A stretch of DNA of 64,000 nt from Gammaproteobacteria bacterium (GTDB lineage: Bacteria > Pseudomonadota > Gammaproteobacteria > Francisellales > CACEW01). The translations under genes and the position numbers were made by a program. Under the pieces are notes generated by a model that did not search any database, was not told where the DNA came from, and saw nothing but the letters and a program-made list of their open reading frames with translations. The stretch spans positions 62,001-126,000 of the forward strand of contig JAUSAW010000013.1 of assembly GCA_030652335.1 (NCBI GenBank), in the 5' to 3' direction. Positions within the stretch are counted from its first letter, which is position 1, and every line of letters starts with the position of its first letter. Below are positions 46,873-56,461 of the stretch, piece by piece.

Positions 46873-46899
46873 AAAAGCCCGGCTTTGCTGGGCTTTTTT
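46873..46899 (+). terminator. Intrinsic terminator, barrel gene 2
   Basis: AAAAGCCCGGC-TTT-GCTGGGCTTTTTT: an 8- to 10-bp stem with one G-T pair, then a T run. Confidence 0.85.
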
Positions 46900-46971
46900 A
46901 TTATAGACCTTGAATTTTGCACGATTATATGCCAATCTTACCTGGGAAATTAACAAGTGAAGAGGATTGTA

Positions 46972-47598
46972 ATGAAAAAATTAACTACTTTAGCAGCCGC
47001 CATTACCTTATGTATGACAGCTAGCGCCTTTGCTATAACCGCACAATCAGGCTTTTATATCGGCCCATTTGGCGGCTGGTCTATTCCAAGCAAAGTATTA
47101 AGCAATAACGATGTTCAGGGCTATTCTGCCAAATCTAAAACTTGGGTACTAGGCCAAACTTTAGGTTATGTCCATGCTATTAACCAAAATGTATTAACGG
47201 GTATTGAAATTAGCAATATTAACTTCGGCAAAACTGTTTATGATGCTAATCCAAACCCAACTCCATTTGCAATCAAAAGCTCAGGTTACCAAATATTATT
47301 AACCAGCACCTATGTTGCTAGCAATGGCGTTAATGTGTTTGTTAAAGCCGGTGGAATCGATGAATATACAGCAATTGGCCAAAACTCAGCGAACTCTGCT
47401 GATGGCCCACATAGCTTAAGAAAATGGATCCCAGCTATAGCTTTTGGCCTAGGATATAAACCTACCCAAAAAATGGACATAGCGCTGCAATATGAGCGTA
47501 CCATGGGACAGGATTACGGCCCAAATAATGACTACCCAAGCAAACCACTTAGCGAAAACGCTATGACCTTGAATGTAACTTTTATGCTACCAATCTAA
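46972..47598 (+). CDS. Outer-membrane beta-barrel protein, paralog 3
   Basis: 208 residues from ATG 46972, chosen because AGAGG lies 6 nt upstream; GTG 46957 gives an unlikely extended signal. The signal peptide ends AFA before ITAQSGFYIGPFGGW. It is the most diverged of the three: the last strand ends TFMLPI instead of YKFAM, and it lacks the usual terminal aromatic pattern, so insertion may differ. Confidence 0.83.
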   Translation: MKKLTTLAAAITLCMTASAFAITAQSGFYIGPFGGWSIPSKVLSNNDVQGYSAKSKTWVLGQTLGYVHAINQNVLTGIEISNINFGKTVYDANPNPTPFAIKSSGYQILLTSTYVASNGVNVFVKAGGIDEYTAIGQNSANSADGPHSLRKWIPAIAFGLGYKPTQKMDIALQYERTMGQDYGPNNDYPSKPLSENAMTLNVTFMLPI

Positions 47599-47617
47599 GC
47601 TTTATCATTCAAACATT

Positions 47618-47645
47618 AAGCCCAGGTTACTGGGCTTTTTTTTGT
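47618..47645 (+). terminator. Intrinsic terminator, barrel gene 3
   Basis: AAGCCCAG-GTTA-CTGGGCTT, a perfect 8-bp stem followed by a long T run. Confidence 0.9.
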
Positions 47646-47691
47646 GCACAATTTGCCAAAGGCGACCGACCTGTTTAAAATATAACCTATT

Positions 47692-48168
47692 ATGTGCCCA
47701 TACCAAAAAGGTTTCACCCTAATTGAATTAGTTATAGTAATGAGCCTAGTCGCCGTCATTAGCGCCTTTAGCATTAGCACTCTGCATCGAGGCATAGAGC
47801 ATGAAAAGCAATATGCTAGGCTTTATGAACTGGGACAAACCATTCTATTTGCCAGGAATTATGCCATTAGCCATAATACCTCCGTCACTCTTTGCCCAAG
47901 TGAAAACCAGCATAGTTGTCAAGAGAGCTGGGATTCTGGCGCCATTTTACTAGCCGCCCATACCACTATAATAAGCTTACCCGCCCTGCCTAAAGGTCAT
48001 CGACTAACGCTAGAGGCCTATCCAAAAAGTAACGCTATACAATTCACTCATACAGGGATTTTAAGCGTTAGCAACGGCAAATTTATCTATATCCTGCCCG
48101 ATGGCAGCGTGCGCGATTTATTCATTAGCAAGACCGGCAGGATTCGATTTAGCCAGGGAGGTAAATGA
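47692..48168 (+). CDS. Type IV pilin-like protein, GspH/FimT family
   Basis: 158 residues with a prepilin leader (MCPYQKG before FTLIELVIVMSLVAVISAF), cleaved by PilD after Gly and N-methylated on Phe. The mature part fits minor pseudopilins of the GspH/FimT type: two cysteines in TLCPSENQHSCQES and a beta-rich C-terminus. Such proteins prime pilus assembly and aid DNA uptake. It overlaps the next pilin gene by 4 nt. Confidence 0.87.
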   Translation: MCPYQKGFTLIELVIVMSLVAVISAFSISTLHRGIEHEKQYARLYELGQTILFARNYAISHNTSVTLCPSENQHSCQESWDSGAILLAAHTTIISLPALPKGHRLTLEAYPKSNAIQFTHTGILSVSNGKFIYILPDGSVRDLFISKTGRIRFSQGGK

Positions 48169-48575
48169 TGAGAGCTAATAATGGCTTTAGCCTAATGGAA
48201 ATAATGATTGCACTGGCCATTATCGGCATAGTAAGCAGTTATGCTATCCCGCATTACCAAGATTATTTACGGAGAAATCATCGAGCCGAGGCCAGCATGG
48301 CCTTAGAAAATCTAGCGCTAAACCTCGATCATTATTATAACCTTAATCAAAGCTATAATGGTGCAAGCTTAGAAAAACTGAATATTCCAGCCAGAACTCA
48401 TAGCGGGCTTTACCAGTTGGCTATTCAAAAAGCCACGGACGATAGTTTCGTAGTAACGGCCTCGCCGCTAGGTGCCCAAACCATGGACGCCCAATGCGGC
48501 GAATTACGCCTAGACTCTGTAGGCAATGAAAGCGCCACCGGTACAAGCCCCAATCCAGAGCAAGATTGCTGGTAG
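48165..48575 (+). CDS. Type IV pilin-like protein, PilE family
   Basis: 136 residues; leader MMRANNG before FSLMEIMIALAIIGIVSSYA. The sequence HYQDYLRRNHRAEASMALENLA is typical of PilE-type minor pilins, and a C-terminal cysteine pair (C-G-E-L ... DCW) forms the D-region. Coupled with the FimT-like gene (ATGATGA overlap). The rest of the pilus machinery is not in this window. Confidence 0.87.
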   Translation: MMRANNGFSLMEIMIALAIIGIVSSYAIPHYQDYLRRNHRAEASMALENLALNLDHYYNLNQSYNGASLEKLNIPARTHSGLYQLAIQKATDDSFVVTASPLGAQTMDAQCGELRLDSVGNESATGTSPNPEQDCW

Positions 48576-48581
48576 CATGCA

Positions 48582-51500
48582 CTACATGTGGATATCGATA
48601 TAGTCTTTACCACCATGAATACAAACCTGCGCCAAATCTGATAAGCACCTAACAGCCGCCGTATAACGCACGAAGTCTTCATTACCCGCCAGCTTTAAGT
48701 CTTCGATAATAATGTGCCAGCGTCGAATTAAATACACATAAGACTGAGCCCAGATAGTAATTCTCTCGGTAACCGAAAGGCTAGGGTCGGTCACTTGGAT
48801 TACGCTAACGGCAAAGATGCGCTGCAATTTGTCCAGATCATCTTTTAAGCCTGATCCCGCCAACATTTCCCAATAACCATTGCTGCGAATCTTAGCCAGC
48901 TCTTTTCTAAGCCAACCCATCGATAACTGACGGCTAAGTTCAAAGTAAACCTCCGCCACCTCTTCCAATGGAATGCTATTGCGCTTGGAGGCTTCAATAA
49001 TATCCATAGCAGGGGATAGGTAGGAGAAATTGACAATTTGTGCTGCCAACTCTCTTGGTGAGCCTGCATGAACAAATTTATCGATTAACTTGTCACGATG
49101 ATGCCCTTCATCTTCCGATAAGAACTGTGGTGTTAATTTAAATAATTTATCAAATTTAGGCTTTAATTCTTTAATGACATCAGGCACATTTAAGCCGCCA
49201 CGATAATTACGCAATAACCAACGACAGCTGCGTCGCATAAAACGGAATATCTCATCCATCATATCGGTTTGAGCCTGAGTAGAAATCTTACCATCTAATG
49301 CCTCAAGATTCGCCCATAATGCTGCGATATCAAAGGCCTCTAAGGCAATAGCAAAAGCTCTGGCCGTCATAGCAGGAGAGGCGCCAGCCTCATCATACAT
49401 TCTATGCACGAAGGATATACCGGAATACTGCACCAAGGCATTGGTTAACTGAGTGACGATAATTTCACGTCCAAGATAATGGCTACGCATTTGCTCGCCA
49501 AATCGCTCATACATAACCTTAGGGAATTCCGCCTGTAGGAATTTCGCGAAATAAGGCTCATCGGGTAAATCAGAATCTAAAAGCACACGCTTAATAACCG
49601 TTTTGCTATAGGCCATTAATACCGCGAACTCAGGCTTAGTGAGGCCCTTGCCTGAAGACTGTCTTGCTTTAAGCGTCTTATCGGTTGGTAAAAATTCTAA
49701 TTGCCTATTGAGGAAGCCTTCTCGCTCCAGCTCATGCAATAACCGCGTCTGCATAATGAGCGAGCCAGATCGGCTAACGCCATTACTAATGGCCTGGGTC
49801 TGATGATAGTTATTTTGTAACACCAACTCCCCTACTTCATCTTGCATCTGAGCCAACAACTCATTACGTTGTTTTAAGGTTAACTCACCTTGAGCCATAA
49901 GATCATGCAGCAGAATTTTAATATTCACTTCATGGTCAGAGCAATCCACTCCCGCTGAATTATCGATGGCATCGGTATAGTTCTGGCCACCTTTTAAGGC
50001 ATATTCGATTCGGCTAAGCTGGGTAAAACCTAAGTTCCCCCCCTCGCCTACTACTTTGCAGCGCAGGTCAGCACCGTTAATACGCACAGCGTCGTTAGCC
50101 CTATCGCCGACATTCATATTAATTTCAGAAGTCGCTTTGACATAGGTCCCGATTCCGCCATTCCATAACAAATCGACCGGCGCCATTAAGATGGCCCGAA
50201 TTAATTCATTAGGCTCCATCTTACTCTGCTCGAGGCCAAGCATAATTCTGGCCTGTTCCGATAGTTGAATGGTTTTAGCACTGCGATCAAAAATCTCCCC
50301 ACCCTCGCTAATAAGCTCAGGGTTATAATCACGCCAGCTCGAACGCGGCAGCTTAAATAAACGCTGGCGCTCTTCGAATGACAGTTCTGGATTAGGATTT
50401 GGATCGATAAAGATATGCATATGGTTAAAAGCGGCCACTAATTTAATATGGCGGGATAACAACATACCATTACCAAATACATCGCCAGCCATATCGCCAA
50501 TCCCAACTACGGTAAAGTCTTGGGTTTGGGTATCGTGGCCTAAATGATGGAAATGACGTTTAACAGATTCCCAGGCGCCTCTTGCGGTAATCCCCATTTT
50601 CTTATGGTCATACCCAAAGCTACCACCGGAGGCAAAAGCGTCACCCAACCAGAAATTATATTCGGCCGCTACGCTATTGGCGATATCGGAGAATGTTGCG
50701 GTACCTTTATCGGCAGCGACGACTAAATAGGGATCGTCTTCATCAAATCGCACGACTTCTAATGGATGCACTACCTGAGCTTTTTGTAAATTATCGGTAA
50801 TATCCAACAGGCCGCGAATGAAAATCTTATAACATTCGATCGCTTCTTCCAATATGGCCTCACGACCTTTCTCGGTTGGCAGGCATTTAGGAATAAAACC
50901 ACCCTTCGCACCTAATGGCACAATGACGGCATTTTTAACTTGCTGCGCTTTCATCAGGCCCAATACTTCGGTCCTAAAGTCTTCTCGGCGATCAGACCAG
51001 CGTAAGCCACCACGGGCCACCTTGGCACCGCGTAAATGCACACCTTCAACCCGTGGGGAATAAACAAACACCTCAATTAGCGGCAAAGGCTTAGGCATAT
51101 CAGGGATCATGCTAGGCTTTAACTTAAAGGATAAATAGGACTTAAGCTGACCCTCAGCATTATGTTGGAAATAGTTAGTCCGTAAAATCGCCTGAATAAC
51201 ATCGATAAAGCGTCTGATAATACGATCGCTGTCGAGATTAGCCACACGCTCAAGCAGGGTGCCGATTTCTGCCGCAAGGCCATTTACCTGTTCGGAACGG
51301 CTTGCTTCATCACTGCCTGGATTAAATCTAACCTTAAAAAGTTCCACTAATTTTTGGGCAATCAGCGGGTTATTGGTCAGCGTATTTTCCATATAGGCCT
51401 GAGAATATAAAAAGCCTATTTGCGTTAAATATTTTGCGATGGAGCGGATAATAATAATATCGCGCCAGGGCATTCCGGCTTTCATGACTAAGCAGTTAAA

Positions 51501-53459
51501 GCCATCGTTTTCTGCTTGCTGACCCCATATTTGAGAAAAAGCCTCCTGAAAAATACCGCTAATATCAGACATAGAAGCGATAGTATTAACCACCTGCATG
51601 CCAAAATCTGAAATCCATACGCTATTGCCATCGGAAAGCTTAATTTGGTAAGGCTGCTCTTCCATTACTCGCAAGCCTAGATTCTCTAGGATCGGCAATA
51701 CATCGGTCAAGGCTAAGCCGGTATCGCGTTGGAATAACTTAAAGCGGATACAGTTTTCAGGCTCTTCTAACATGCGATAAAAACACATGCCAAGCTGACC
51801 GGTGGTCAATACATTTTCAATTAATTCGATGTCGGTCACGGCGGAACGCGCTAAAAATGTTTCGCGGTATCCGGCCGGAAAAGCTCGTGCATACTTGTTA
51901 TAGAGTAATGAACCCTTATGCTCACCCATGCTTTCGATTAACGTATCTTTTAAATCATCGCGCCAGCTACGGGTGGCTTCGACTAATTTGGATTCAATGC
52001 TTTTAATATCATAAGCTTCAATCGGGCGGCTCGGGTCGACTCGAATAATATAATCGATACGACACAATACTGATTCAAGAAAATTAGGCGAGAAAGTAGA
52101 CTCATTACCATCAAACTCTCGCATTAAAATATTCTGCATCTTAACCCGCAATTCGGTATTAAAGAGATCGCGAGGCACATAGACCATACAAGAAAAATAA
52201 CGACCAAAGGTATCTCTGCGCACAAATAAACGAATACGCTGCCTTTCATGAATCTGCAGAATTCCGATTACCGTTCTATAAAGTTCGTCTTCTGAAATCT
52301 GGAATAATTCATCGCGAGGGAAGCTTTCTAGAATACTGACCAAAGCCTTCCACTCATGCCCTTTTGGCGGCAGCTTGGAATGCTGTAATATTTTAGAAAC
52401 TTTATGGCGCAGCAAAGGGATTTGACTTGGATTGCTATGATAAGCGGAAGAAGTGTAAAGCCCGATAAAACGGCTTTCGGCAATAACCTCGCCCTCTTTA
52501 TCAAATTGTTTAACAATGATGACGTCCATATAAGCCGGACGATGCACGGTAGCTTGATAGCTGGACTTGGTAATAATCAGAGGTTGCGCCGCCTTAAGCA
52601 CTTCTTCACTTTCGACTAACTCTTCTGAAAAACCTTGTTTACCATAGGTGCTAGTAGGCTTAAGGATGCCTAAATTTTTATCCTCTAAACGTTGCAGTTT
52701 ACGCTGTTCGCCTTTGCCAACTACTGAGAATTCAGCATAGCCTAAAAAGGTAAAATAATCGTTATCCAGCCAATTTAGAAAATCGACCGTTTCCTTTAAG
52801 TCATCGGTTTCAATGTGCCGAGGTGGATTGGATTGCAGCTTGGTGGTGACTTCTTTTATGCGTTGTTTCATCGGCATAAAATCATGTACGGCTAAGGCCA
52901 CATCACCTAGTACTCGCAATAAGGCTTCACGAATGCTGGCAAAATTAGCTTCATCTTCTGGTTGACGATCAATTTCAATATAAATTTCTGCTTCACGCAC
53001 AGCACCGCTATCCGTGCTCGAACTATCCAGAATATTTTCAAGAAAACCATCCGCATTACGAATGACACCGATCGATCCGGCATGCACGATAAAATGAATA
53101 TTGAGCCCCAGGCGATTGAGTTCTATCAATAAGGTATCGACTAAAAATGGCATCTCATCGTGGCAAACTTCAACAATAGTATGCGAGGACTTCCAGCCTT
53201 CTTTAACAAAATCGGGGTTATAAACTTTGAGCTTCACTTCGCCGGGTTGACGCTGATTGATAAAGCTCCAGTGCGAAATAAGCGCGCCGTATAGATCAAT
53301 AATATCTCTCGAGCTTAATTCTTCCTTGGAAACGGAAGAAAAATACAGAGGAATAAATTTAATTATTTGATCGATATTTCTGACCGGCTGCTTTTGCTTA
53401 ATTAATTTAATTAGCTCGCTTAAAATCGGATAATTTGTTTCATCAGAGTGCAACAACAT
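48582..53459 (-). CDS. gdhB: NAD-dependent glutamate dehydrogenase, large type
   Basis: 1625 residues, the GDH-180 class that deaminates glutamate to 2-oxoglutarate for use as carbon and energy source. The long N-terminal part (about 1-700) holds ACT-like regulatory domains. The catalytic core begins near residue 780 (GGLRWSDRREDFRTEVLGLM, KNAVIVPLGAKGGFIPK with the catalytic lysines). The NAD domain shows FTVVGIGDMAGDVFGNGML. AGGAGC lies upstream of the ATG at 53459. Complete and intact. Confidence 0.96.
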   Translation of the reverse strand: MLLHSDETNYPILSELIKLIKQKQPVRNIDQIIKFIPLYFSSVSKEELSSRDIIDLYGALISHWSFINQRQPGEVKLKVYNPDFVKEGWKSSHTIVEVCHDEMPFLVDTLLIELNRLGLNIHFIVHAGSIGVIRNADGFLENILDSSSTDSGAVREAEIYIEIDRQPEDEANFASIREALLRVLGDVALAVHDFMPMKQRIKEVTTKLQSNPPRHIETDDLKETVDFLNWLDNDYFTFLGYAEFSVVGKGEQRKLQRLEDKNLGILKPTSTYGKQGFSEELVESEEVLKAAQPLIITKSSYQATVHRPAYMDVIIVKQFDKEGEVIAESRFIGLYTSSAYHSNPSQIPLLRHKVSKILQHSKLPPKGHEWKALVSILESFPRDELFQISEDELYRTVIGILQIHERQRIRLFVRRDTFGRYFSCMVYVPRDLFNTELRVKMQNILMREFDGNESTFSPNFLESVLCRIDYIIRVDPSRPIEAYDIKSIESKLVEATRSWRDDLKDTLIESMGEHKGSLLYNKYARAFPAGYRETFLARSAVTDIELIENVLTTGQLGMCFYRMLEEPENCIRFKLFQRDTGLALTDVLPILENLGLRVMEEQPYQIKLSDGNSVWISDFGMQVVNTIASMSDISGIFQEAFSQIWGQQAENDGFNCLVMKAGMPWRDIIIIRSIAKYLTQIGFLYSQAYMENTLTNNPLIAQKLVELFKVRFNPGSDEASRSEQVNGLAAEIGTLLERVANLDSDRIIRRFIDVIQAILRTNYFQHNAEGQLKSYLSFKLKPSMIPDMPKPLPLIEVFVYSPRVEGVHLRGAKVARGGLRWSDRREDFRTEVLGLMKAQQVKNAVIVPLGAKGGFIPKCLPTEKGREAILEEAIECYKIFIRGLLDITDNLQKAQVVHPLEVVRFDEDDPYLVVAADKGTATFSDIANSVAAEYNFWLGDAFASGGSFGYDHKKMGITARGAWESVKRHFHHLGHDTQTQDFTVVGIGDMAGDVFGNGMLLSRHIKLVAAFNHMHIFIDPNPNPELSFEERQRLFKLPRSSWRDYNPELISEGGEIFDRSAKTIQLSEQARIMLGLEQSKMEPNELIRAILMAPVDLLWNGGIGTYVKATSEINMNVGDRANDAVRINGADLRCKVVGEGGNLGFTQLSRIEYALKGGQNYTDAIDNSAGVDCSDHEVNIKILLHDLMAQGELTLKQRNELLAQMQDEVGELVLQNNYHQTQAISNGVSRSGSLIMQTRLLHELEREGFLNRQLEFLPTDKTLKARQSSGKGLTKPEFAVLMAYSKTVIKRVLLDSDLPDEPYFAKFLQAEFPKVMYERFGEQMRSHYLGREIIVTQLTNALVQYSGISFVHRMYDEAGASPAMTARAFAIALEAFDIAALWANLEALDGKISTQAQTDMMDEIFRFMRRSCRWLLRNYRGGLNVPDVIKELKPKFDKLFKLTPQFLSEDEGHHRDKLIDKFVHAGSPRELAAQIVNFSYLSPAMDIIEASKRNSIPLEEVAEVYFELSRQLSMGWLRKELAKIRSNGYWEMLAGSGLKDDLDKLQRIFAVSVIQVTDPSLSVTERITIWAQSYVYLIRRWHIIIEDLKLAGNEDFVRYTAAVRCLSDLAQVCIHGGKDYIDIHM

Positions 53460-53493
53460 TAAACTTCTGCTCCTGGGTCAAATTGACTTGCGT

Positions 53494-53523
53494 ATAATAC
53501 TACTTCTAATGATAAATAATCAA
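53494..53523 (-). promoter_or_regulatory. Likely gdhB promoter
   Basis: On the minus strand TTGATT (53518-53523) and TATTAT (53494-53499), spacer 18 nt, about 35 nt before the ATG. Confidence 0.35.
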
Positions 53524-53537
53524 ACAACTATCAGCAA

Positions 53538-53581
53538 AATGACTTAGTTCTAAGCAAATAATTGCTAAGAACTAAGTCATT
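53538..53581. terminator. Long hairpin between the PfkB kinase and gdhB genes
   Basis: Two 20-nt arms (AATGACTTAGTTCT... and its complement) pair with a single mismatch around an ATAA loop. It lies 25 nt after the kinase stop and just upstream of the gdhB promoter, so it probably ends kinase transcription; four U follow on the minus strand. Confidence 0.6.
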
Positions 53582-53605
53582 CCCAACTTGATCGGGGATC
53601 TATCG

Positions 53606-54715
53606 TCATTCATCCCAGGTACGTTCGGTAAGCATGGCATGATCAAGCTTAACAATGGCCTGTTTTAAAGCATCTTCAGTTAGTAGCCCGGTTTTAGCAT
53701 CGGGGTATTGAATGACTGACGCGCTATTTACTATTCCTTGGCGAATAGCATCGGGAATCGGTTGCCCTGCGTATAGAGCACCGACAAAGCTGGAACCAAA
53801 GGCATCACCGGCCCCCAAGGTATTAACTACTTTCACCTTCGGCGTTTTATGGAAATATAAGCGCTGCTCCGTTGCGACATAGACTCCTTCCGAGCCATTG
53901 GTTACCACTACGACTTTAGGGCCTAACTTTAAGACTTCCGCGAAAAATTGCCTTAGGTTGAAATAACTATCTTGAAAAGAGATTTTTGCCTCAAGCAACC
54001 GGTCCGCACCGACCTGGGTGGCGCTAGCGGCTTGAACCGATTCACGTAAGCTGGCATCCGCCTGCATTAATGAGACCATAAACTGCTTGGCCTCATCATA
54101 ATTAAGAATCAGGGTATCGATCCCGCTTAAGGCGCTTTTTAAGAACCCGCTACCGATCTTTAATTGGCTAATACCGGGATTAATAGCCACTCTCACGCCA
54201 TGGGCCTTAGCTTGATTGGCAATTTCAGGCAGGCGCTCAGAAGAGGCCTTACTTAGCGAGGTGACATAAACAAAGCGACTATCGCAGACCTTATCCAGAG
54301 GAATATCTTGTGGGAGTAAATTAGCATTGGCCCCGCGATACGCAAAAACGGTGCGATCACCCTTTAATGACGGAACCACAAAGGAGCCAGCCGTGCCAAC
54401 CTCATCCGAATACGTCACCAGACTTAAATCGATTCCAGAATCTTTGAGTTCGTTTAAGACCATTTGGCCGGCAGCATCGTGACCAACCTTACAAACCAGC
54501 GCGGCTTCATAACCTTGTCGCTTAAACGAAACCGCAGCATTAGTGGCCCCGCCCCCGCTAAAATGACGTTGCTCGGTTACTTCAATTTTTTTGCCTTCTT
54601 CCAGCAATAAATAGGATTGTTGGCTGTCTTGGCGCTGATGCACCAGGGTTTCCATATCTTCATAGCTAATAATAGTGTCGAGCGTAGCGCCACCGATAAC
54701 GAGTACTTTTTTCAT
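53606..54715 (-). CDS. PfkB-family sugar/nucleoside kinase
   Basis: 369 residues of the ribokinase fold. N-terminal GGATLD and the FSGGGATNAAV substrate motif; C-terminal NTLGAGDAFGSSFVGAL with the catalytic Asp in GAGD. An insertion of about 30 residues near 215-250 is not typical of ribokinase itself. Substrate undefined (ribose, adenosine and similar are possible). It stands alone, 50 nt downstream of the ThiY gene on the same strand. Confidence 0.85.
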   Translation of the reverse strand: MKKVLVIGGATLDTIISYEDMETLVHQRQDSQQSYLLLEEGKKIEVTEQRHFSGGGATNAAVSFKRQGYEAALVCKVGHDAAGQMVLNELKDSGIDLSLVTYSDEVGTAGSFVVPSLKGDRTVFAYRGANANLLPQDIPLDKVCDSRFVYVTSLSKASSERLPEIANQAKAHGVRVAINPGISQLKIGSGFLKSALSGIDTLILNYDEAKQFMVSLMQADASLRESVQAASATQVGADRLLEAKISFQDSYFNLRQFFAEVLKLGPKVVVVTNGSEGVYVATEQRLYFHKTPKVKVVNTLGAGDAFGSSFVGALYAGQPIPDAIRQGIVNSASVIQYPDAKTGLLTEDALKQAIVKLDHAMLTERTWDE

Positions 54716-54767
54716 ACCTACTCACTTTTGCTTACGTTTTGATAATTATAGCCTCAAACTCTTCATC

Positions 54768-55712
54768 TCAGCCACCTTTATACGCATCGATAGGGATCGC
54801 CTGTTTTAAAACACCTTCCCTTAGCATAAAGCCTTCGAATTTTTGATAGCGCATGGCGTCCAGCCGAGCAGGATTGGCATCAAAATACTGTATCGAGTTG
54901 AGCCAGATAGCCTTATTCGCGGCCGCCATTTGTGCATTAGGGGCTAAATCGGCCTTATAGTTCGCTGAAACTTGGGTCCAGCTAAGGTTGGGGTGTGCTT
55001 GCAAATAGGCTACACCTTCAGCCAAGGCTTTATTAAATCGCGCCACTTCAGATCGATTAACGGTATTTTTATTAGCGATAATAACCAGCTCATCGTAACT
55101 TGGCACCCCATTTTCTTCTGGGAAGAATAGCCTGGTAGCATAACCCATGTTTTGAAGTTGAATGGGCTCAACATTACGCATCATACCATCGACTGCATCG
55201 ACTCGATGCGATAATAAGGCCTGGCTAAGGTCCATTTGAATACTAATCTGATTCACCGAATTAGGAGCGATATGATTAAAGCTCAGCATCGAATTTAACA
55301 TGGCAACCGTCGAGGGGCTGGCTGAATACCCGATGGAGCGCCCCTTTAAATCCGCCAATCGATGAATCGGACTATTGGCCAATACCACGATGCAATTTAG
55401 GGGCTGATTAACTAATGTCCCCACCCATATTAGGGGCATACCTGCCGCCATTTCCACCAATACACTAGGCTGATAATCTATGCCTAAGTCCGCCTGTCCA
55501 GCCGCCACTAATTGGGCCGGCTCGGTGCTTTGCACTGGACTGATTAAAGTAACCTCAAGCCCTTGCTGTTTAAAATAGCCTTGACTGAAGGCCACTAAAA
55601 TCGGGGCATGATCGGGATTAATATACCAGTCTAAAGCCAGAGTAATTTTATCCATGCCCTGGGCCGACACGATTTGACTGAGTAACAATAGCATTAAACC
55701 GATGCGCTTCAT
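54768..55712 (-). CDS. thiY: Thiamine-precursor (HMP) ABC transporter binding protein ThiY
   Basis: Periplasmic binding protein of the NMT1/THI5 family. The signal peptide is MKRIGLMLLLLSQIVSAQG. The mature part starts KITLALDWYINPDHAPILVA, with DWYINPDHAP the hallmark of ThiY-type pyrimidine binders, then GYFKQQGLEV and ADLGIDYQP. It is the last gene of the thiZ-thiX-thiY set, overlapping the permease region by spacing of one base. Substrate formylaminopyrimidine or HMP by family. Confidence 0.88.
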   Translation of the reverse strand: MKRIGLMLLLLSQIVSAQGMDKITLALDWYINPDHAPILVAFSQGYFKQQGLEVTLISPVQSTEPAQLVAAGQADLGIDYQPSVLVEMAAGMPLIWVGTLVNQPLNCIVVLANSPIHRLADLKGRSIGYSASPSTVAMLNSMLSFNHIAPNSVNQISIQMDLSQALLSHRVDAVDGMMRNVEPIQLQNMGYATRLFFPEENGVPSYDELVIIANKNTVNRSEVARFNKALAEGVAYLQAHPNLSWTQVSANYKADLAPNAQMAAANKAIWLNSIQYFDANPARLDAMRYQKFEGFMLREGVLKQAIPIDAYKGG

Positions 55713-55713
55713 A

Positions 55714-56460
55714 TTATTCCTGTTTTTGCCAAGGGATGAGTTTTCGTAGGCTGCGTTCGACGAGGTAATATAATAACAATGAAAATCCTACCAAAACTAT
55801 TAAGGCAGCAAACAATAAAGGTAAATCTAAGCGAGCTTCGGCATTTAAAATAACAAAACCCAAGCCCCTGCTCGCCCCCACCCATTCGCCGATTACCGCC
55901 GCCATAGGCGCCCACACCGTGGCAACCTTTAGGCCTGAGGCAAGTGCAGGCAAGGCCGCGGGAAAGCTAATATAACGCATGGTTCGCCAGCGATTGGCTT
56001 GCACTAAATAACCTAAATCCAGCCAGGCATCGGGGGTTTGTTTAATTCCTTCAAAAAAAGCGGCCGTTATCGGAAAAAACAAGGCCAGCATGATTACTGC
56101 TATTTTCGAACTGATGCCATAACCCAACCATAGAACCAGTAAGGGTGCAAAAGCCACGGTAGGTACGGCCTGACTAATAATAACCAGGGGCAAAACCCAA
56201 AACCTAACAGGCCTAAATAGCCCCATGCTGACGGCCACCAAAATACCCCAGACTAGCGCCAAGAGCAATCCGAATAGGGTTTCTAGAAAAGTCGGCCAAA
56301 ACTGCTGCAATAAAAAAAGCTTATTTTGCCATAAGGCTACGCAGACCTGAACGGGGTCTGGCAATAAATACACCGGAACATGAAACAGCACTACCAGTAG
56401 TTGCCATAAGCCCAATAACCCGAATATTAACACTATCGCCCTAGCGACTAATTTCGACAT
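55714..56460 (-). CDS. thiX: Thiamine-precursor ABC transporter permease ThiX
   Basis: 248 residues, about six membrane helices. The EAA loop is in YLVQANRWRTMRYISFPAALP (about 160-180) and PTVAFAPLLVLWLGYG is typical of the SsuC/ThiX permease family. I chose ATG 56460 because it directly follows the thiZ stop (56462-56464); a longer frame would run into thiZ. Confidence 0.88.
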   Translation of the reverse strand: MSKLVARAIVLIFGLLGLWQLLVVLFHVPVYLLPDPVQVCVALWQNKLFLLQQFWPTFLETLFGLLLALVWGILVAVSMGLFRPVRFWVLPLVIISQAVPTVAFAPLLVLWLGYGISSKIAVIMLALFFPITAAFFEGIKQTPDAWLDLGYLVQANRWRTMRYISFPAALPALASGLKVATVWAPMAAVIGEWVGASRGLGFVILNAEARLDLPLLFAALIVLVGFSLLLYYLVERSLRKLIPWQKQE

Positions 56461-56461
56461 A

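Noticed and set aside
50544-52619. Plus-strand frames inside gdhB
   Set aside because: Antisense to a fully conserved enzyme; no ribosome-binding sites or domain content.
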